In this document: in pieces, positions 18,230 to 27,410 of the stretch | How positions within the stretch are numbered: the first letter of the stretch is position 1 | How the letters are laid out: each line of letters begins with the position of its first letter | Assembly: GCF_001542855.1 (NCBI RefSeq) | Contig: NZ_LNBY01000001.1 | Location: forward strand, 372,001-436,000 | From: Erythrobacter sp. AP23 | GTDB lineage: Bacteria > Pseudomonadota > Alphaproteobacteria > Sphingomonadales > Sphingomonadaceae | Length of the DNA: 64,000 nucleotides | Reading direction: 5' to 3' | Position numbers and translations under genes: made by a program | The notes under the pieces: generated by a model | The model's database searches: none | Seen by the model: the letters and a program-made list of their open reading frames with translations, nothing else | Told to the model about the DNA's origin: nothing

Positions 18230-19387
18230 TCAGAAGCGGGTAGGTGCATTCTCCACCACCACGACTGCTCCATTACGCACCTCGCGCACTTCGAAGGCGC
18301 GCTCGACCAAGCCATTTCGACGGAAGCGGAAGGCGCCGTCGAGGCCAAGAAAGCCGTCTTCGCTACGCAGGGCGCCGTCGGGAAAATCGCGGCCTACACG
18401 CCAGTCGCGGGCGACACGCAGCGTCAGCAGGACGGCATCGTAGCCCAGCGTGGCGATCCGATAGGGCTGCCCGCCGAACCGCGCCTCGTAGCTGTCGACG
18501 AAGCGCTTGTAGCGATCATCGGAAACGGCCGAGAACAGCGCGCCGTCGAGCGCCGAGGCCCGTGTGACAGAACCTTCGCCGCTCCACAGCTCGGTGCCGA
18601 GGAGCTGGATCGTCCCGCCGCCGCCGGGCGACAAAACCCCGGCCGCCTGCGCAGCTAGTCGCGGGCCATCTGCGACGAGCACGGTATCGTAGCCGCCATG
18701 CGCCCTGAGCCGTTCGGCGGCGCTGACCACCGACGTATTTCCGCGCGCATAGCGTTCGGTCCAGACAACGGTGCCACCATAGGCCGAAACTGCGCGGCGC
18801 ATCGCGTCCTCGGCGCGCGCGCCATACTCGCCATCGGGCGAGATGATCGCGAAGTTCTGCGAGCCGCGTGCGCGCGCGTACTGGACGGTGCGCATGATCG
18901 ACTGCTCGGGGATGTGTCCCATGATGAACACATCGGGCCCCGCAGCACCGGTATCGTTGGAGAAGGAGATCACGGGCACGTCGGCCGCCCGCGCGGTATT
19001 GGTCACCGAGGGGATGTTCGACCCCAGCAGCGGGCCAAGGATCAGCTTGTTGCCTTCGGCAATCGCTTGGCGCGCGGCGGCCTCGGGACCCTTTGCGGTG
19101 TCGTAGGTGGTGATCCGCAGATTGCTCGCATTGGTGTCGAGCAGTGCCATGGTCGTCGCATTGGCGATCGACTGGCCGACCGGACCGTTGCGGCCAGACA
19201 TCGGTACCAGCAACGCGATACGGTGGCGGGTCTGGTCGGTCGGCAGGCTCTCGGTCGGTTCGGGCGTCGGTGTCGTCACAACCGGGGCCGGACGCTCGGC
19301 GCCCTTGGGGATGACCGAACAGGCGCCGAGCAGGGCGGCCAGCCCCACCGTTACGATTGCCCGACGGTCGAAAGTCCAGCGCTTCAT
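18230..19387 (-). CDS. Penicillin-binding protein activator, LpoA-like lipoprotein
   Basis: A 385-residue outer-membrane lipoprotein candidate. The signal peptide ends in the lipobox LLGAC with the lipidated cysteine at residue 23. The rest is a periplasmic-binding-protein-like fold (LVPMSGRNGPVGQSI, then ISFSNDTGAAG and FAIISPDGEYGARA) of the type seen in the C-terminal part of LpoA, which stimulates peptidoglycan synthesis by PBP1A. The TPR-like N-terminal half of E. coli LpoA is missing, as in other alphaproteobacteria. The divergent rsmI and then yraN reproduce the conserved lpoA-rsmI-yraN neighbourhood, which supports the call. Confidence 0.85.
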   Translation of the reverse strand: MKRWTFDRRAIVTVGLAALLGACSVIPKGAERPAPVVTTPTPEPTESLPTDQTRHRIALLVPMSGRNGPVGQSIANATTMALLDTNASNLRITTYDTAKGPEAAARQAIAEGNKLILGPLLGSNIPSVTNTARAADVPVISFSNDTGAAGPDVFIMGHIPEQSIMRTVQYARARGSQNFAIISPDGEYGARAEDAMRRAVSAYGGTVVWTERYARGNTSVVSAAERLRAHGGYDTVLVADGPRLAAQAAGVLSPGGGGTIQLLGTELWSGEGSVTRASALDGALFSAVSDDRYKRFVDSYEARFGGQPYRIATLGYDAVLLTLRVARDWRVGRDFPDGALRSEDGFLGLDGAFRFRRNGLVERAFEVREVRNGAVVVVENAPTRF

Positions 19388-19424
19388 CTTGCCGCGTCCC
19401 TCATTGATGGTTCATGGGGGAAGG

Positions 19425-20276
19425 GTGACCGATGCGACCCAACCCGAAAATTCACTTGCTCCGGGGCTCTATATCGTCGCCACCCCGATCGGCAACCTCG
19501 GCGATATCACGCTGCGGGCGATCGACGTGCTGAAGCGCTGCGACGGGATCGCCTGCGAGGACACGCGGGTGACCGGCAAGCTACTGAAGCACCTGGGGAT
19601 TTCGAAGCCCATGTGGCGTTACGACGACCACAGCGAGCATCGCGACCGCTCGCGTCTGGTCGAATCCACGCGCGATCGCGCGGTAGCGCTGGTCAGCGAT
19701 GCTGGAACGCCGATGGTGTCCGATCCGGGCTATCGCCTGGTCAATGATTGCCGTGCGGAGGGCATCCCGGTCACGGTTCTTCCGGGTGCATGTGCGGCCG
19801 TTGCCGGTCTTGCGCTGTCGGGCCTGCCCAACGATCGGTTCCTTTTCGCAGGCTTCCTGCCGAGCAAGGAGAAGGCTCGCCGCGAAATGCTCGAGGAACT
19901 GTCGGCCATCGATAGCACGCTGGTATTCTACGAAACCGCGCCCCGGCTGATCAAATCGCTCACCACGATCGGCGAGGTCCTGCCGGATCGCGAAGTCGCG
20001 GTGGCGCGCGAGTTGACCAAGCTGCACGAGGAATTGCGCCGCGGCCTCCCTGCGGGGCTGATCGCCTATTTCGAGGCACATCCGCCCAAGGGTGAAATCG
20101 TGTTGTTGGTCGGCCCGCCTCCCGAGCGGGTTGCCAGCGAGGAGGATGCCGATGCCATGCTGATCGATGCGCTGCGCACGATGAAGGCCTCGCAGGCCGC
20201 GGCGCAGGTCGCCAAGGCGACGGGCGTTGATCGCAAGACCCTCTATGCCCGGGCCATGGAACTGCGCTCGGCATGA
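19425..20276 (+). CDS. rsmI: 16S rRNA (cytidine(1402)-2'-O)-methyltransferase
   Basis: RsmI methylates the 2'-hydroxyl of C1402 in the decoding centre of 16S rRNA using SAM. The protein is about 283 residues with the signature IVATPIGNLGDITLRA close to the N-terminus, then SDAGTPMVSDPGYRLV and LPGACAAVAGLALSG. I chose the GTG at 19425 because a GGGGGAAGG stretch lies directly upstream; an ATG at 19407 is in frame but has no ribosome-binding site. It overlaps yraN by ATGA and is divergent from the LpoA-like gene. Confidence 0.92.
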   Translation: MTDATQPENSLAPGLYIVATPIGNLGDITLRAIDVLKRCDGIACEDTRVTGKLLKHLGISKPMWRYDDHSEHRDRSRLVESTRDRAVALVSDAGTPMVSDPGYRLVNDCRAEGIPVTVLPGACAAVAGLALSGLPNDRFLFAGFLPSKEKARREMLEELSAIDSTLVFYETAPRLIKSLTTIGEVLPDREVAVARELTKLHEELRRGLPAGLIAYFEAHPPKGEIVLLVGPPPERVASEEDADAMLIDALRTMKASQAAAQVAKATGVDRKTLYARAMELRSA

Positions 20277-20623
20277 AACGCCAGCTGGCCGAGAAGAGCG
20301 GCCGTGAAGGCGAAACCCGCGCGGCGATCTGGCTCAGGACCAAGGGCTGGCAAATCCTCGATCGCCGCGTGAAGACACCGGCGGGCGAGATCGATCTCGT
20401 CGCCAAACGGGGCGCCATTGTCGCTTTCATCGAGGTCAAGTGGCGCCGCAAGCGCGCCGATCTCGACCATGCGATCGATGAATACCGCTTGTCGCGCGTC
20501 GCCGGAGCAGTCGAGGCGGTCGCCCATCGCTATGCAGAGAACGGCGAGGATATCCGCATCGACGTGATCCTGCTTGCGCCGGGCAGTTTCCCTCGCCACA
20601 TCGCCAATGCTTGGCAGCCCTGA
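20273..20623 (+). CDS. yraN: YraN family (UPF0102) protein
   Basis: A 116-residue protein of the UPF0102 family, predicted to have a restriction-endonuclease-like fold. The residues EIDLVAKRG and VAFIEVKWR fit the E-x-D...E-x-K pattern of PD-(D/E)XK nucleases. The biological role is not known; genetic context suggests a link to DNA or RNA processing. It begins inside the rsmI stop (ATGA), as in many proteobacteria, and is followed by gshB after 33 bases. Confidence 0.92.
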   Translation: MKRQLAEKSGREGETRAAIWLRTKGWQILDRRVKTPAGEIDLVAKRGAIVAFIEVKWRRKRADLDHAIDEYRLSRVAGAVEAVAHRYAENGEDIRIDVILLAPGSFPRHIANAWQP

Positions 20624-20656
20624 TCGTGAGGCGGGCCGGGATGATCGGAGACTAGA

Positions 20657-21625
20657 ATGCCGCTACGCGTCGCCGTCCAGATGGACCCGCTCGAGAGCAT
20701 CAAAATCGCGGGCGACAGCTCGTTCGCGCTGATGCTGGCCGCGCAGGCGCGCGGGCACGAGCTCTGGCACTATGATGTCGCCAGCCTCGCCTACGAAAGC
20801 GACGGAACGCCGAGCGGCCGGATAACCGCGCACGCCGCCCCGGTTACCGTGCAGCGAGTGGAGGGCGACCACTACAGCGCGGGTGAACGTCGGCGGATCG
20901 ATCTCGCGCGCGATATCGATGTCGTGCTGATGCGACAGGATCCGCCGTTTCACCTGGGTTATATCAGCAGCGCCTTGCTGCTCGACCGGCTCAAGGGCAC
21001 CACGCTGGTGGTCAACGATCCGCGCGAGGTCGTAAACGCGCCCGAGAAGATGTTCGTGCTCGACTATGCGCAATACATGCCATCTACGCTGGTCGCGCGG
21101 CATCTCGACGATCTGCGCGACTTCCAGAAGAAGCACGGCTCGGTGGTGGTCAAGCCGCTGCACGGCAATGGCGGTCGGGCGATCTTCCGCCTGGACGAAC
21201 GCGGCACCAATCTTTCCGCGCTTTCGGAGGTCTTCGACCAGACTTGGCCCGAACCGCACATGGTCCAGCCTTTCCTCCCCGAAGTGAGCGAGGGCGATAA
21301 GCGGATCGTGCTCGTCGATGGCGAATTCGCAGGGGCCATCAATCGCTTCCCCGGCGAGGGTGAGTTTCGTTCGAACCTCGCGCAGGGCGGCCATGCCGAG
21401 GCGACAACGCTGACCGAGCGCGAAGAGGAAATCTGCTCCGCCATGGGCCCCGAACTCAAACGCCGTGGGCTTGTGTTTGTCGGAATCGACGTGATCGGCG
21501 GCAAGTGGCTGACCGAAATCAACGTCACCTCGCCCACCGGCATCGTGGCGATCGACAGATTCAACGGCACCGATACCGCGGGCCTGATCTGGGACGCGAT
21601 CGAGCGACGCCACGCGGCGATGTGA
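20657..21625 (+). CDS. gshB: Glutathione synthase
   Basis: GshB joins gamma-glutamylcysteine and glycine with ATP to make glutathione. The 322-residue ATP-grasp protein starts MPLRVAVQMDPLESI and contains VVVKPLHGNGGRAIFRL, MVQPFLPEVSEGDKRI and the C-terminal EINVTSPTG, all family landmarks. It follows rsmI-yraN on the same strand, probably one transcript. gshA is not in view. Confidence 0.96.
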   Translation: MPLRVAVQMDPLESIKIAGDSSFALMLAAQARGHELWHYDVASLAYESDGTPSGRITAHAAPVTVQRVEGDHYSAGERRRIDLARDIDVVLMRQDPPFHLGYISSALLLDRLKGTTLVVNDPREVVNAPEKMFVLDYAQYMPSTLVARHLDDLRDFQKKHGSVVVKPLHGNGGRAIFRLDERGTNLSALSEVFDQTWPEPHMVQPFLPEVSEGDKRIVLVDGEFAGAINRFPGEGEFRSNLAQGGHAEATTLTEREEEICSAMGPELKRRGLVFVGIDVIGGKWLTEINVTSPTGIVAIDRFNGTDTAGLIWDAIERRHAAM

Positions 21626-21644
21626 CCCCGCGACCGCTTGATCA

Positions 21645-22238
21645 ATGACCGAATTCATCATCCGCACCATCGAACTCGGCGGCTTGTTCGGCATTTTCGT
21701 GTTGATGGCGCTGGAGAATATTTTCCCGCCACTTCCGTCCGAGATCATCATGGGGCTGGGTGGGGTCGCCGTTGCACGCGGAACGATGGATTATTGGCCG
21801 CTGCTTGTGGTCGGCAGCGCGGGCACCACGCTCGGAAATTATTGGTGGTACTGGATTTGCGACCGATGGGGGCGAACCCGTCTCGAGCCTTTCGTCGCAA
21901 GGCACGGGCGATGGCTGACAATGGATTGGCACGATGTCGAGCGCGCGCAGGCCTTCTTCCGCCGGCACGGGCCGTGGGTGGTCTTCGCTATGCGCTTTAC
22001 CCCGGTGCTGCGCACACTGATCTCCATACCCGCGGGACTGCTGCACATGGGAACGACGCGCTTCCTGGTTTACACCTTCGCGGGCGCTTTCGTCTGGAAC
22101 CTCTTGATGGTCGAGCTTGGTCGCAGGCTGGCACGTTCGCAGGAACTGCTGGGCTGGCTAGTCCTCGCGATCTTCGTCGTGGCGATAGGCGGCTATCTCT
22201 GGCGGGTCGCAACCTGGAAACCGCGGAACCGGGATTAA
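21645..22238 (+). CDS. DedA family inner-membrane protein
   Basis: A 197-residue membrane protein of the DedA/SNARE-associated family, involved in envelope homeostasis and possibly lipid flipping. Landmarks are LENIFPPLPSEIIM near residue 25, GNYWWYWICDRWG and RHGPWVVFAMRFTPVLRTL, including the conserved proline and arginine residues. It follows gshB after 19 bases. Its TAA stop overlaps the xerC stop on the other strand within TTAA. Confidence 0.92.
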   Translation: MTEFIIRTIELGGLFGIFVLMALENIFPPLPSEIIMGLGGVAVARGTMDYWPLLVVGSAGTTLGNYWWYWICDRWGRTRLEPFVARHGRWLTMDWHDVERAQAFFRRHGPWVVFAMRFTPVLRTLISIPAGLLHMGTTRFLVYTFAGAFVWNLLMVELGRRLARSQELLGWLVLAIFVVAIGGYLWRVATWKPRNRD

Positions 22239-23131
22239 TCCTTCTCGCGCGGGTGCGCGCTGCGATAGGCATCGAGCAGGCTTGCCGCATCGACCTGCGT
22301 ATAGATTTGCGTGGACCCGAGGCTGGCATGGCCGAGCAATTCCTGCAGGCTGCGCAAGTCCGCTCCCGACCCGAGCAAATGGGTCGCGAAACTGTGGCGC
22401 AGTGCGTGCGGCGTGGCACTGTCGGGAAGGCCCAGCGCCTTGCGCGCGCCGGCGGTCGCCTTCTGGACCATGCCCTGCGACAGCGGCCCACCTTTCGCGC
22501 CGCGGAACAGCGGTTGGTCCTTCGCCAGCGGCCAGGGACAGCGGGCGGCGTAGTCGGCCACCGCATCGCGCACGATCGGCAGCAGCGGCACGACCCTCTG
22601 CTTGCCCCCCTTGCCGGTCACGGTCAGCCGTTCACCCAAGGGAAGCGCGGCGCCCGTGAGTGAAAGCGCCTCTGCGATGCGCATGCCAGCACCGTAGAGG
22701 AGCATGAGGACGGCACGGTCACGCGCGCCGATCCAGTCTTCTCGGGCCAGCGCCTCCACCGTGTCGGCCAGTCCGAGCGCATCGTCGGGCGTGACGGGGC
22801 GAGGCAACCCCTTCTTGATCCGCGGTCCCCGCACGCGTGGCGGATCGGAAACGGCGTGGCCCGCCTGCGCGCGCGCGAACGCGATGAATCCTTTGAGCGC
22901 GGAAAGCTCGCGCGCAGCCGAAGCATTGGACAAGCCGTCCGCGCGGCGTGAGGCGAGATGAGTGCGCAAGCGCGCGGCAGTGATGTCGGCGACCTCATGC
23001 CATGAGGCCATGTCGAGACGGGAAAGCAGCCGCTCCGCAGCTCTGCAATAAGCCCGGACCGTATGCGGCGAGCGGCGCAGGCCGAGCGCCAGGTGATCGT
23101 GCCAAGCCCCGAGCAGGTCGGCCTTACTCAT
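22235..23131 (-). CDS. xerC: Tyrosine recombinase XerC
   Basis: A 298-residue tyrosine recombinase. With XerD it resolves chromosome dimers at dif. Residues 5-95 form the SAM-like core-binding domain. The catalytic set is R151, K174, H242, R245, H268 and nucleophile Y277. The length and the intact catalytic residues fit a housekeeping Xer protein rather than a phage or island integrase, and no mobile-element genes surround it. XerC and XerD are hard to separate by eye, so the letter is less certain than the family. Its ATG overlaps the hemW stop by four bases. Confidence 0.87.
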   Translation of the reverse strand: MSKADLLGAWHDHLALGLRRSPHTVRAYCRAAERLLSRLDMASWHEVADITAARLRTHLASRRADGLSNASAARELSALKGFIAFARAQAGHAVSDPPRVRGPRIKKGLPRPVTPDDALGLADTVEALAREDWIGARDRAVLMLLYGAGMRIAEALSLTGAALPLGERLTVTGKGGKQRVVPLLPIVRDAVADYAARCPWPLAKDQPLFRGAKGGPLSQGMVQKATAGARKALGLPDSATPHALRHSFATHLLGSGADLRSLQELLGHASLGSTQIYTQVDAASLLDAYRSAHPREKD

Positions 23132-24282
23132 GACGTCACGAGGTCGGTGCGGACCACCTCGCCCAGGAGCGCGTCGAGTAAGGGCATGCCTTGCGGCGTG
23201 ACACCGATCCGCTCCCGATCCATCCAAACGAGACCGAGGTCGCGATAGAGCGCCAGCTTGGCTTCATCGACGAGCGCGGATGGGGTGCCGTCGAACCGGC
23301 GGGCGAGTGCCGCGAGATCGATACCCTCGGCAAGTCTCAGCCCCATGAGCAATGCTTCGCTGGCCTGCTCGCCGCGATCGAGCCTGCGCGCTTCGCCGAT
23401 CCCGTGGCCCTGCGCCCTCACTGCGGAGAGAAAGTTCTCCGGCTTGCGATGCCGTACCGTCGCGACGTCGCGCCGCCGTCCATGCGCTCCGGGGCCGATG
23501 CCGATATAGTCGTGATAGCGCCAGTAGGTGAGATTGTGCCGGCTTTCCTGCCCGGGGCGCGCGTGGTTGCTGATCTCGTAGGCAGGCAGGCCCGCTGCGG
23601 CGGTCATTTGTCGCGTGAGGGCGAATAGATCGGCTGCGTTGTCGTCGTCGAGCGGCTCGAAAATGCCCCGCCGCACATCGGTGGCGAAGCGCGTCGCCGG
23701 CTCGATGGTCAATTGGTAGAGCGACATATGGTCGGTACCGAGCGCCAGCGCTTCGCCGAGTTCGGTTCGCCATTGTGCTTCGGTCTGACCGGGGCGGGCA
23801 TAGATCAGATCGATCGAAACCCGTCCGAAATGGCGCTGTGCAAGCTCGACCGCGCCCAGCGCCTCGTCGACGCCATGCAAGCGGCCGAGGAACTTGAGGG
23901 CATCGTCGCGCAGACTCTGCACCCCGAGCGAAACGCGATTGACGCCCGCCGCAGCGAGGTCGGCAAAATTGGCCGCTTCGACACTGCTGGGATTGGCCTC
24001 GAGTGTGATTTCGATTGCCGGATCGAAACCCCACAGGCGCTCTGCCTCGGCCAGAAGGGTCGCAACCAGCGTCGGCGGCATAAGCGAGGGCGTTCCGCCA
24101 CCGAAGAAAATGCTGGCCAGCGATCCCTGCGATCCGGCCTCGGCAAATTCGTGGCGCATGTCCGCAATCAGGGCGGCTTTCCACGCCGCCATATCCGCAG
24201 ATTCCCGGACATGGCTGTTGAAGTCGCAATAAGGACATTTTGCAATACAGAAGGGCCAGTGGATGTAGAGAGCGCGGGCCAA
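23128..24282 (-). CDS. hemW: Radical SAM heme chaperone HemW
   Basis: A 384-residue radical SAM protein. The cluster-binding motif is CIAKCPYC (C12, C16, C19), directly followed by DFNSH as in HemW. These proteins were long annotated as oxygen-independent coproporphyrinogen oxidases, but HemW binds heme and delivers it to respiratory enzymes. Other family motifs are FFGGGTPSLM and GVQSLRDDALKFLGRLH. It lies in the common alphaproteobacterial order rph-rdgB-hemW, here interrupted by a CAP protein gene on the other strand. xerC overlaps its stop. Confidence 0.93.
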   Translation of the reverse strand: MARALYIHWPFCIAKCPYCDFNSHVRESADMAAWKAALIADMRHEFAEAGSQGSLASIFFGGGTPSLMPPTLVATLLAEAERLWGFDPAIEITLEANPSSVEAANFADLAAAGVNRVSLGVQSLRDDALKFLGRLHGVDEALGAVELAQRHFGRVSIDLIYARPGQTEAQWRTELGEALALGTDHMSLYQLTIEPATRFATDVRRGIFEPLDDDNAADLFALTRQMTAAAGLPAYEISNHARPGQESRHNLTYWRYHDYIGIGPGAHGRRRDVATVRHRKPENFLSAVRAQGHGIGEARRLDRGEQASEALLMGLRLAEGIDLAALARRFDGTPSALVDEAKLALYRDLGLVWMDRERIGVTPQGMPLLDALLGEVVRTDLVTS

Positions 24283-24329
24283 GGATGTCTTCAGCTATTC
24301 TTAATCGTCGGAACGGAATCTCGGGCGTC

Positions 24330-24926
24330 ATGGACGGGTCGAGAAAATGGATCGCGCCGCTCGTCGGCGTCGTCGCGCTGCTATGTGCCACGGGGAGCGG
24401 TGTGGCCGCAAGCGGATCGTCGTCGACGGCATCCTCGTTCGACGCCTTTCCCGCGACGCGGTCGATCGACCAGCGCGGAACCTCCGACCTGCATCTGGCC
24501 GCGCGGATCCTGCGGACGCACAATGAAGAACGCGAGGCGCTTCGCCTCAAGCCCCTCAAATGGAACGTTCATCTCGAACGGGAGGCGCGCGAATGGGCGC
24601 AGCATCTCTCGCGCAAGGGCATGCTTCAACATGCAAGCCAGAAGACCCGCAACCGGACCGGAGAGAACCTCTGGATGGGCACTGCCGGACATTGGCCGGT
24701 CGAAACCATGGTCGGGATGTTCATCGCGGAAAAGCAGTATTACCGCCACGCCCACTTCCCCAATATCTCCAAGACCGGGAACTGGGCGGATGTCGGCCAT
24801 TATACGCAGATCGTCTGGCGCGAGACCAAGGAAGTCGGTTGTGCAGTGGTCACGGCGCGCGGCAATGACGTGCTCGTGTGCCGTTACTGGCCGGCCGGCA
24901 ATGTCTGGGGCCAGAAAGCCTACTGA
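24330..24926 (+). CDS. CAP domain (SCP/PR-1-like) secreted protein
   Basis: A protein of about 198 residues with an N-terminal signal peptide (RKWIAPLVGVVALLCATG) and a C-terminal CAP domain. CAP motifs present are HNEERE, WAQHLSRKGMLQHA and GHYTQIVWRETKEVGCA, carrying the histidine and glutamate of the cavity. Bacterial CAP proteins are secreted and of mostly unknown function; lipid or glycan binding is suspected. An ATG at 24285 is a possible longer start. It lies between hemW and rdgB on the opposite strand, ending three bases before the rdgB stop. Confidence 0.87.
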   Translation: MDGSRKWIAPLVGVVALLCATGSGVAASGSSSTASSFDAFPATRSIDQRGTSDLHLAARILRTHNEEREALRLKPLKWNVHLEREAREWAQHLSRKGMLQHASQKTRNRTGENLWMGTAGHWPVETMVGMFIAEKQYYRHAHFPNISKTGNWADVGHYTQIVWRETKEVGCAVVTARGNDVLVCRYWPAGNVWGQKAY

Positions 24927-24929
24927 GTT

Positions 24930-25556
24930 TCAGCCGAATTGTTCGGCGACCAGCTTGGCGAAGGCGTCGGCGCGGTGGCTGATGGCGTGTTTTTCTGCAG
25001 GATCGAGCTCTGCGAAGGTCAGCTTGCGTCCCTTCGGTACGAATACCGGATCGTATCCGAACCCCATCGTGCCGCGCGGTGGCCAGGTCAGCGTGCCGGG
25101 CGCGGTGCCCTCGTAGACTGCCTGCTCGCCATCGGGCCAGACGAGGGCGAGGACACAGTGGAAGGCGCATGAGCGGTCGACATCGGCGCCCTGTGCCTGG
25201 AGCATACCCTCGACCTTGCCCATCGCCATGAACCAGTCGCGGCCCGGTTCGCCTTCGAACCATTGCCGCTCGGCCCAGTCGGCAGTGTAGACGCCGGGCC
25301 GACCGTCGAGCGCATCGACCGACATCCCGCTGTCGTCCGCCAGGGCAACCAGGCCCGACGATTCCGCCGCCGCGCGCGCCTTGAGCAGCGCGTTCTGGAC
25401 GAAGGTGGTGCCCGTCTCGGCCGGTTCGGGCAGGCCCAGCGATCCGGCCGAAATGCATGTCACACCATGCGGTTCGAGCAGCGCGGAAATCTCTTTCAGC
25501 TTGCCTTCGTTATGCGTGGCGATCACCAGCGAGCCCGAACCGATGCGCCGTGTCAT
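24930..25556 (-). CDS. rdgB: Non-canonical purine NTP pyrophosphatase (RdgB/HAM1)
   Basis: RdgB hydrolyses XTP, ITP and dITP to the monophosphates and keeps deaminated purines out of nucleic acids. The 208-residue protein begins with [13 protein letters not shown], and contains [23 protein letters not shown]-type family sequence and [11 protein letters not shown] near the C-terminus, plus the terminal SHRADAF. Its start overlaps the rph stop by four bases (ATGA), a common pairing. Confidence 0.95.
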   Translation of the reverse strand: MTRRIGSGSLVIATHNEGKLKEISALLEPHGVTCISAGSLGLPEPAETGTTFVQNALLKARAAAESSGLVALADDSGMSVDALDGRPGVYTADWAERQWFEGEPGRDWFMAMGKVEGMLQAQGADVDRSCAFHCVLALVWPDGEQAVYEGTAPGTLTWPPRGTMGFGYDPVFVPKGRKLTFAELDPAEKHAISHRADAFAKLVAEQFG

Positions 25557-26269
25557 TTGCGCGTCGCCTCGTCCTGAGCCTTGAACACCTGTGCGCAGCC
25601 CATCTGCGCCAGGCGAAGGAGCCGCAGGAAGGCTTCCTCGTCATAGGGCGCACCTTCGGCGGTCGCTTGCGCCTCGGCGATCTTGCCCCCTTCGATCAGC
25701 ACGAAATTGGCATCGGCATCGGCGCCGCTGTCTTCGGGGTAGTCGAGGTCGAGCACCGGCGTGCCCTGGTAGATGCCGCAGGAAATGGCGGCGACCTTCG
25801 CGCTGATCGGGTCTTGGGTGATCGCCCCGGACTTCATCAATTCGTCGACCGCGAGGCGAAGCGCGACCCAGGCGCCCGAGATCGACGCAGTGCGTGTGCC
25901 GCCGTCGGCCTGGATCACATCGCAATCGAGCGTGATCTGCCGCTCGCCCAGCTTCTTGTGGTCGACTACGGCGCGCAAGCTACGGCCGATAAGGCGCTGG
26001 ATTTCCTGCGTGCGTCCGCTCTGTTTGCCCTTGGCTGCTTCGCGCTGGCCGCGGGTGTGCGTGGCGCGCGGGAGCATGGAGTATTCCCCGGTAACCCAGC
26101 CTTCGCCCTTGCCGCGCAGCCATGGCGGAATCCGTTCTTCGACGCTCGCGGTGCACAGCACGCGCGTTTCGCCGAAGCTGATCAGGCAGCTGCCCTCGGC
26201 ATGTTTGGTGTAGCCGGTCTCGATAGTGATGGCGCGCATTTCGTCGGGCGCACGGCCGGAAGGTCGCAT
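25553..26269 (-). CDS. rph: Ribonuclease PH
   Basis: RNase PH is a phosphorolytic 3'-5' exoribonuclease that trims tRNA 3' ends. The 238-residue length is normal. Typical sequence includes [12 protein letters not shown] at the N-terminus, [15 protein letters not shown] and [17 protein letters not shown]. It is the first gene of the rph-rdgB unit and is divergent from hrcA, with 85 bases between the starts. Confidence 0.96.
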   Translation of the reverse strand: MRPSGRAPDEMRAITIETGYTKHAEGSCLISFGETRVLCTASVEERIPPWLRGKGEGWVTGEYSMLPRATHTRGQREAAKGKQSGRTQEIQRLIGRSLRAVVDHKKLGERQITLDCDVIQADGGTRTASISGAWVALRLAVDELMKSGAITQDPISAKVAAISCGIYQGTPVLDLDYPEDSGADADANFVLIEGGKIAEAQATAEGAPYDEEAFLRLLRLAQMGCAQVFKAQDEATRK

Positions 26270-26319
26270 TCAGCTTCTCCATTGCAGTCGAATCTCAGGC
26301 GTGCGTGTGGCGCATGGGT

Positions 26320-26348
26320 CTTGAGGCTGCAAGGGGAGTGGCTAGATA
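26320..26348 (+). promoter_or_regulatory. Candidate hrcA promoter
   Basis: CTTGAGG at 26320-26326 resembles the -35 element of alphaproteobacterial heat-shock (sigma-32) promoters. It is followed 15 bases later by CTAGATA, a weak -10. The site lies directly ahead of hrcA. No CIRCE operator (the HrcA inverted repeat) is visible here. Assignment is by eye and tentative. Confidence 0.3.
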
Positions 26349-26354
26349 GAACGC

Positions 26355-27398
26355 ATGAATTCCCTGCCGCTAACCGACTTGTCAGACCGTGCGCGAGAGA
26401 TCTTTCGTCTCGTGGTCGAGGGATATCTCGATAGCGGTGCGCCGATGGGGTCGAAGGCACTCGCGGGCGAGAGCGGGGTAAACCTCTCACCCGCCTCTAT
26501 CCGCTCTGTCCTCGCCGAGCTTGAGCAACGCGGATTGCTGGCAGCACCGCATACCAGCGCAGGGCGAATGCCGACCGAGACGGGCCTGCGCCTGTTCGTG
26601 GATGCGATGATGCAGGTGGGGGAGCCCACCCGCGAGGAACGCGCCGCCATAGAGCAGCGCCTGGCCGAACCCGGCCCGATCGAGCGCGCGCTGGAAGAGA
26701 CCAGCGCACTTCTCTCTGACCTTTCGGGTGCTGCGGGCATGGTCATGGTGCCGGCACGCGAGCCGAAACTGGCCCAGGTGTCGCTGACCCCGCTCGATGC
26801 CAATCGCGTGCTCGCCGTGCTGGTGGGCGAGGATGGGCATATCGAGAACAGGATTCTCGCGCTCCCTGCGGAAGCGCTCGGCACCTCGCTAGAACAGGCC
26901 AGCAATTACCTGACTGCGCGGACGTCCGGTCGCACGCTCGCCGAGGCCGCCAATGTGGTGGAAAAGGAAATCAGCAGCGGAAAATCGGCGCTCGACGAGG
27001 CGAGCCGCGATCTGGTGCAGCGGGGTCTTGCGACATGGAGTGAGGATGCCAGCAACCGACCGGTGCTGATCGTACGCGGACAGGCAAATCTGCTCGACGA
27101 GGCGGCGCTGGACGATATCGAGCGCGTCCGCTCACTGCTCGACGATCTGGAAAGCAAGCAATCGGTCGCCAGCCTGCTCGAACGCGCGCGCCGGGCCGAT
27201 GCAATGCGAATTTTCATCGGCAGCGAGAATCGGCTGTTCTCGCTTTCGGGCTCATCCGTGATCGCGTCGCCCTATCGCGACCGCGAGGGCAAGGTCGTCG
27301 GCGTGCTGGGAGTCATCGGGCCGACTCGGTTGAATTACGCGCGGGTCGTCCCCATGGTGGATTTCACCGCCCGATCCTTGGGCAAGAGAATTGGCTAG
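26355..27398 (+). CDS. hrcA: Heat-inducible transcription repressor HrcA
   Basis: HrcA represses class I heat-shock genes by binding CIRCE operators, with GroE acting as its folding partner. The 347-residue protein has an N-terminal winged helix (REIFRLVVEGYLDSGAPMGSKAL, then SPASIRSVLAELEQRGLL) and a C-terminal GAF-like domain ending in VGVLGVIGPTRLNYARVVPMVD. No CIRCE element was found in the window, so its targets, usually groESL, lie elsewhere. grpE follows after 12 bases. Confidence 0.96.
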   Translation: MNSLPLTDLSDRAREIFRLVVEGYLDSGAPMGSKALAGESGVNLSPASIRSVLAELEQRGLLAAPHTSAGRMPTETGLRLFVDAMMQVGEPTREERAAIEQRLAEPGPIERALEETSALLSDLSGAAGMVMVPAREPKLAQVSLTPLDANRVLAVLVGEDGHIENRILALPAEALGTSLEQASNYLTARTSGRTLAEAANVVEKEISSGKSALDEASRDLVQRGLATWSEDASNRPVLIVRGQANLLDEAALDDIERVRSLLDDLESKQSVASLLERARRADAMRIFIGSENRLFSLSGSSVIASPYRDREGKVVGVLGVIGPTRLNYARVVPMVDFTARSLGKRIG

Positions 27399-27410
27399 CA
27401 GGGTTTTCCA

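Noticed and set aside
16250-18658. 802-codon open frame on the plus strand opposite parE
   Set aside because: It is antisense to a clear topoisomerase subunit. Long antisense frames are common in GC-rich DNA, and this one shows only low-complexity His/Ala/Gly-rich sequence with no domain.
22235-23131. Tyrosine recombinase as a sign of an integrated element
   Set aside because: Its length, intact catalytic set and position in a housekeeping cluster fit XerC.
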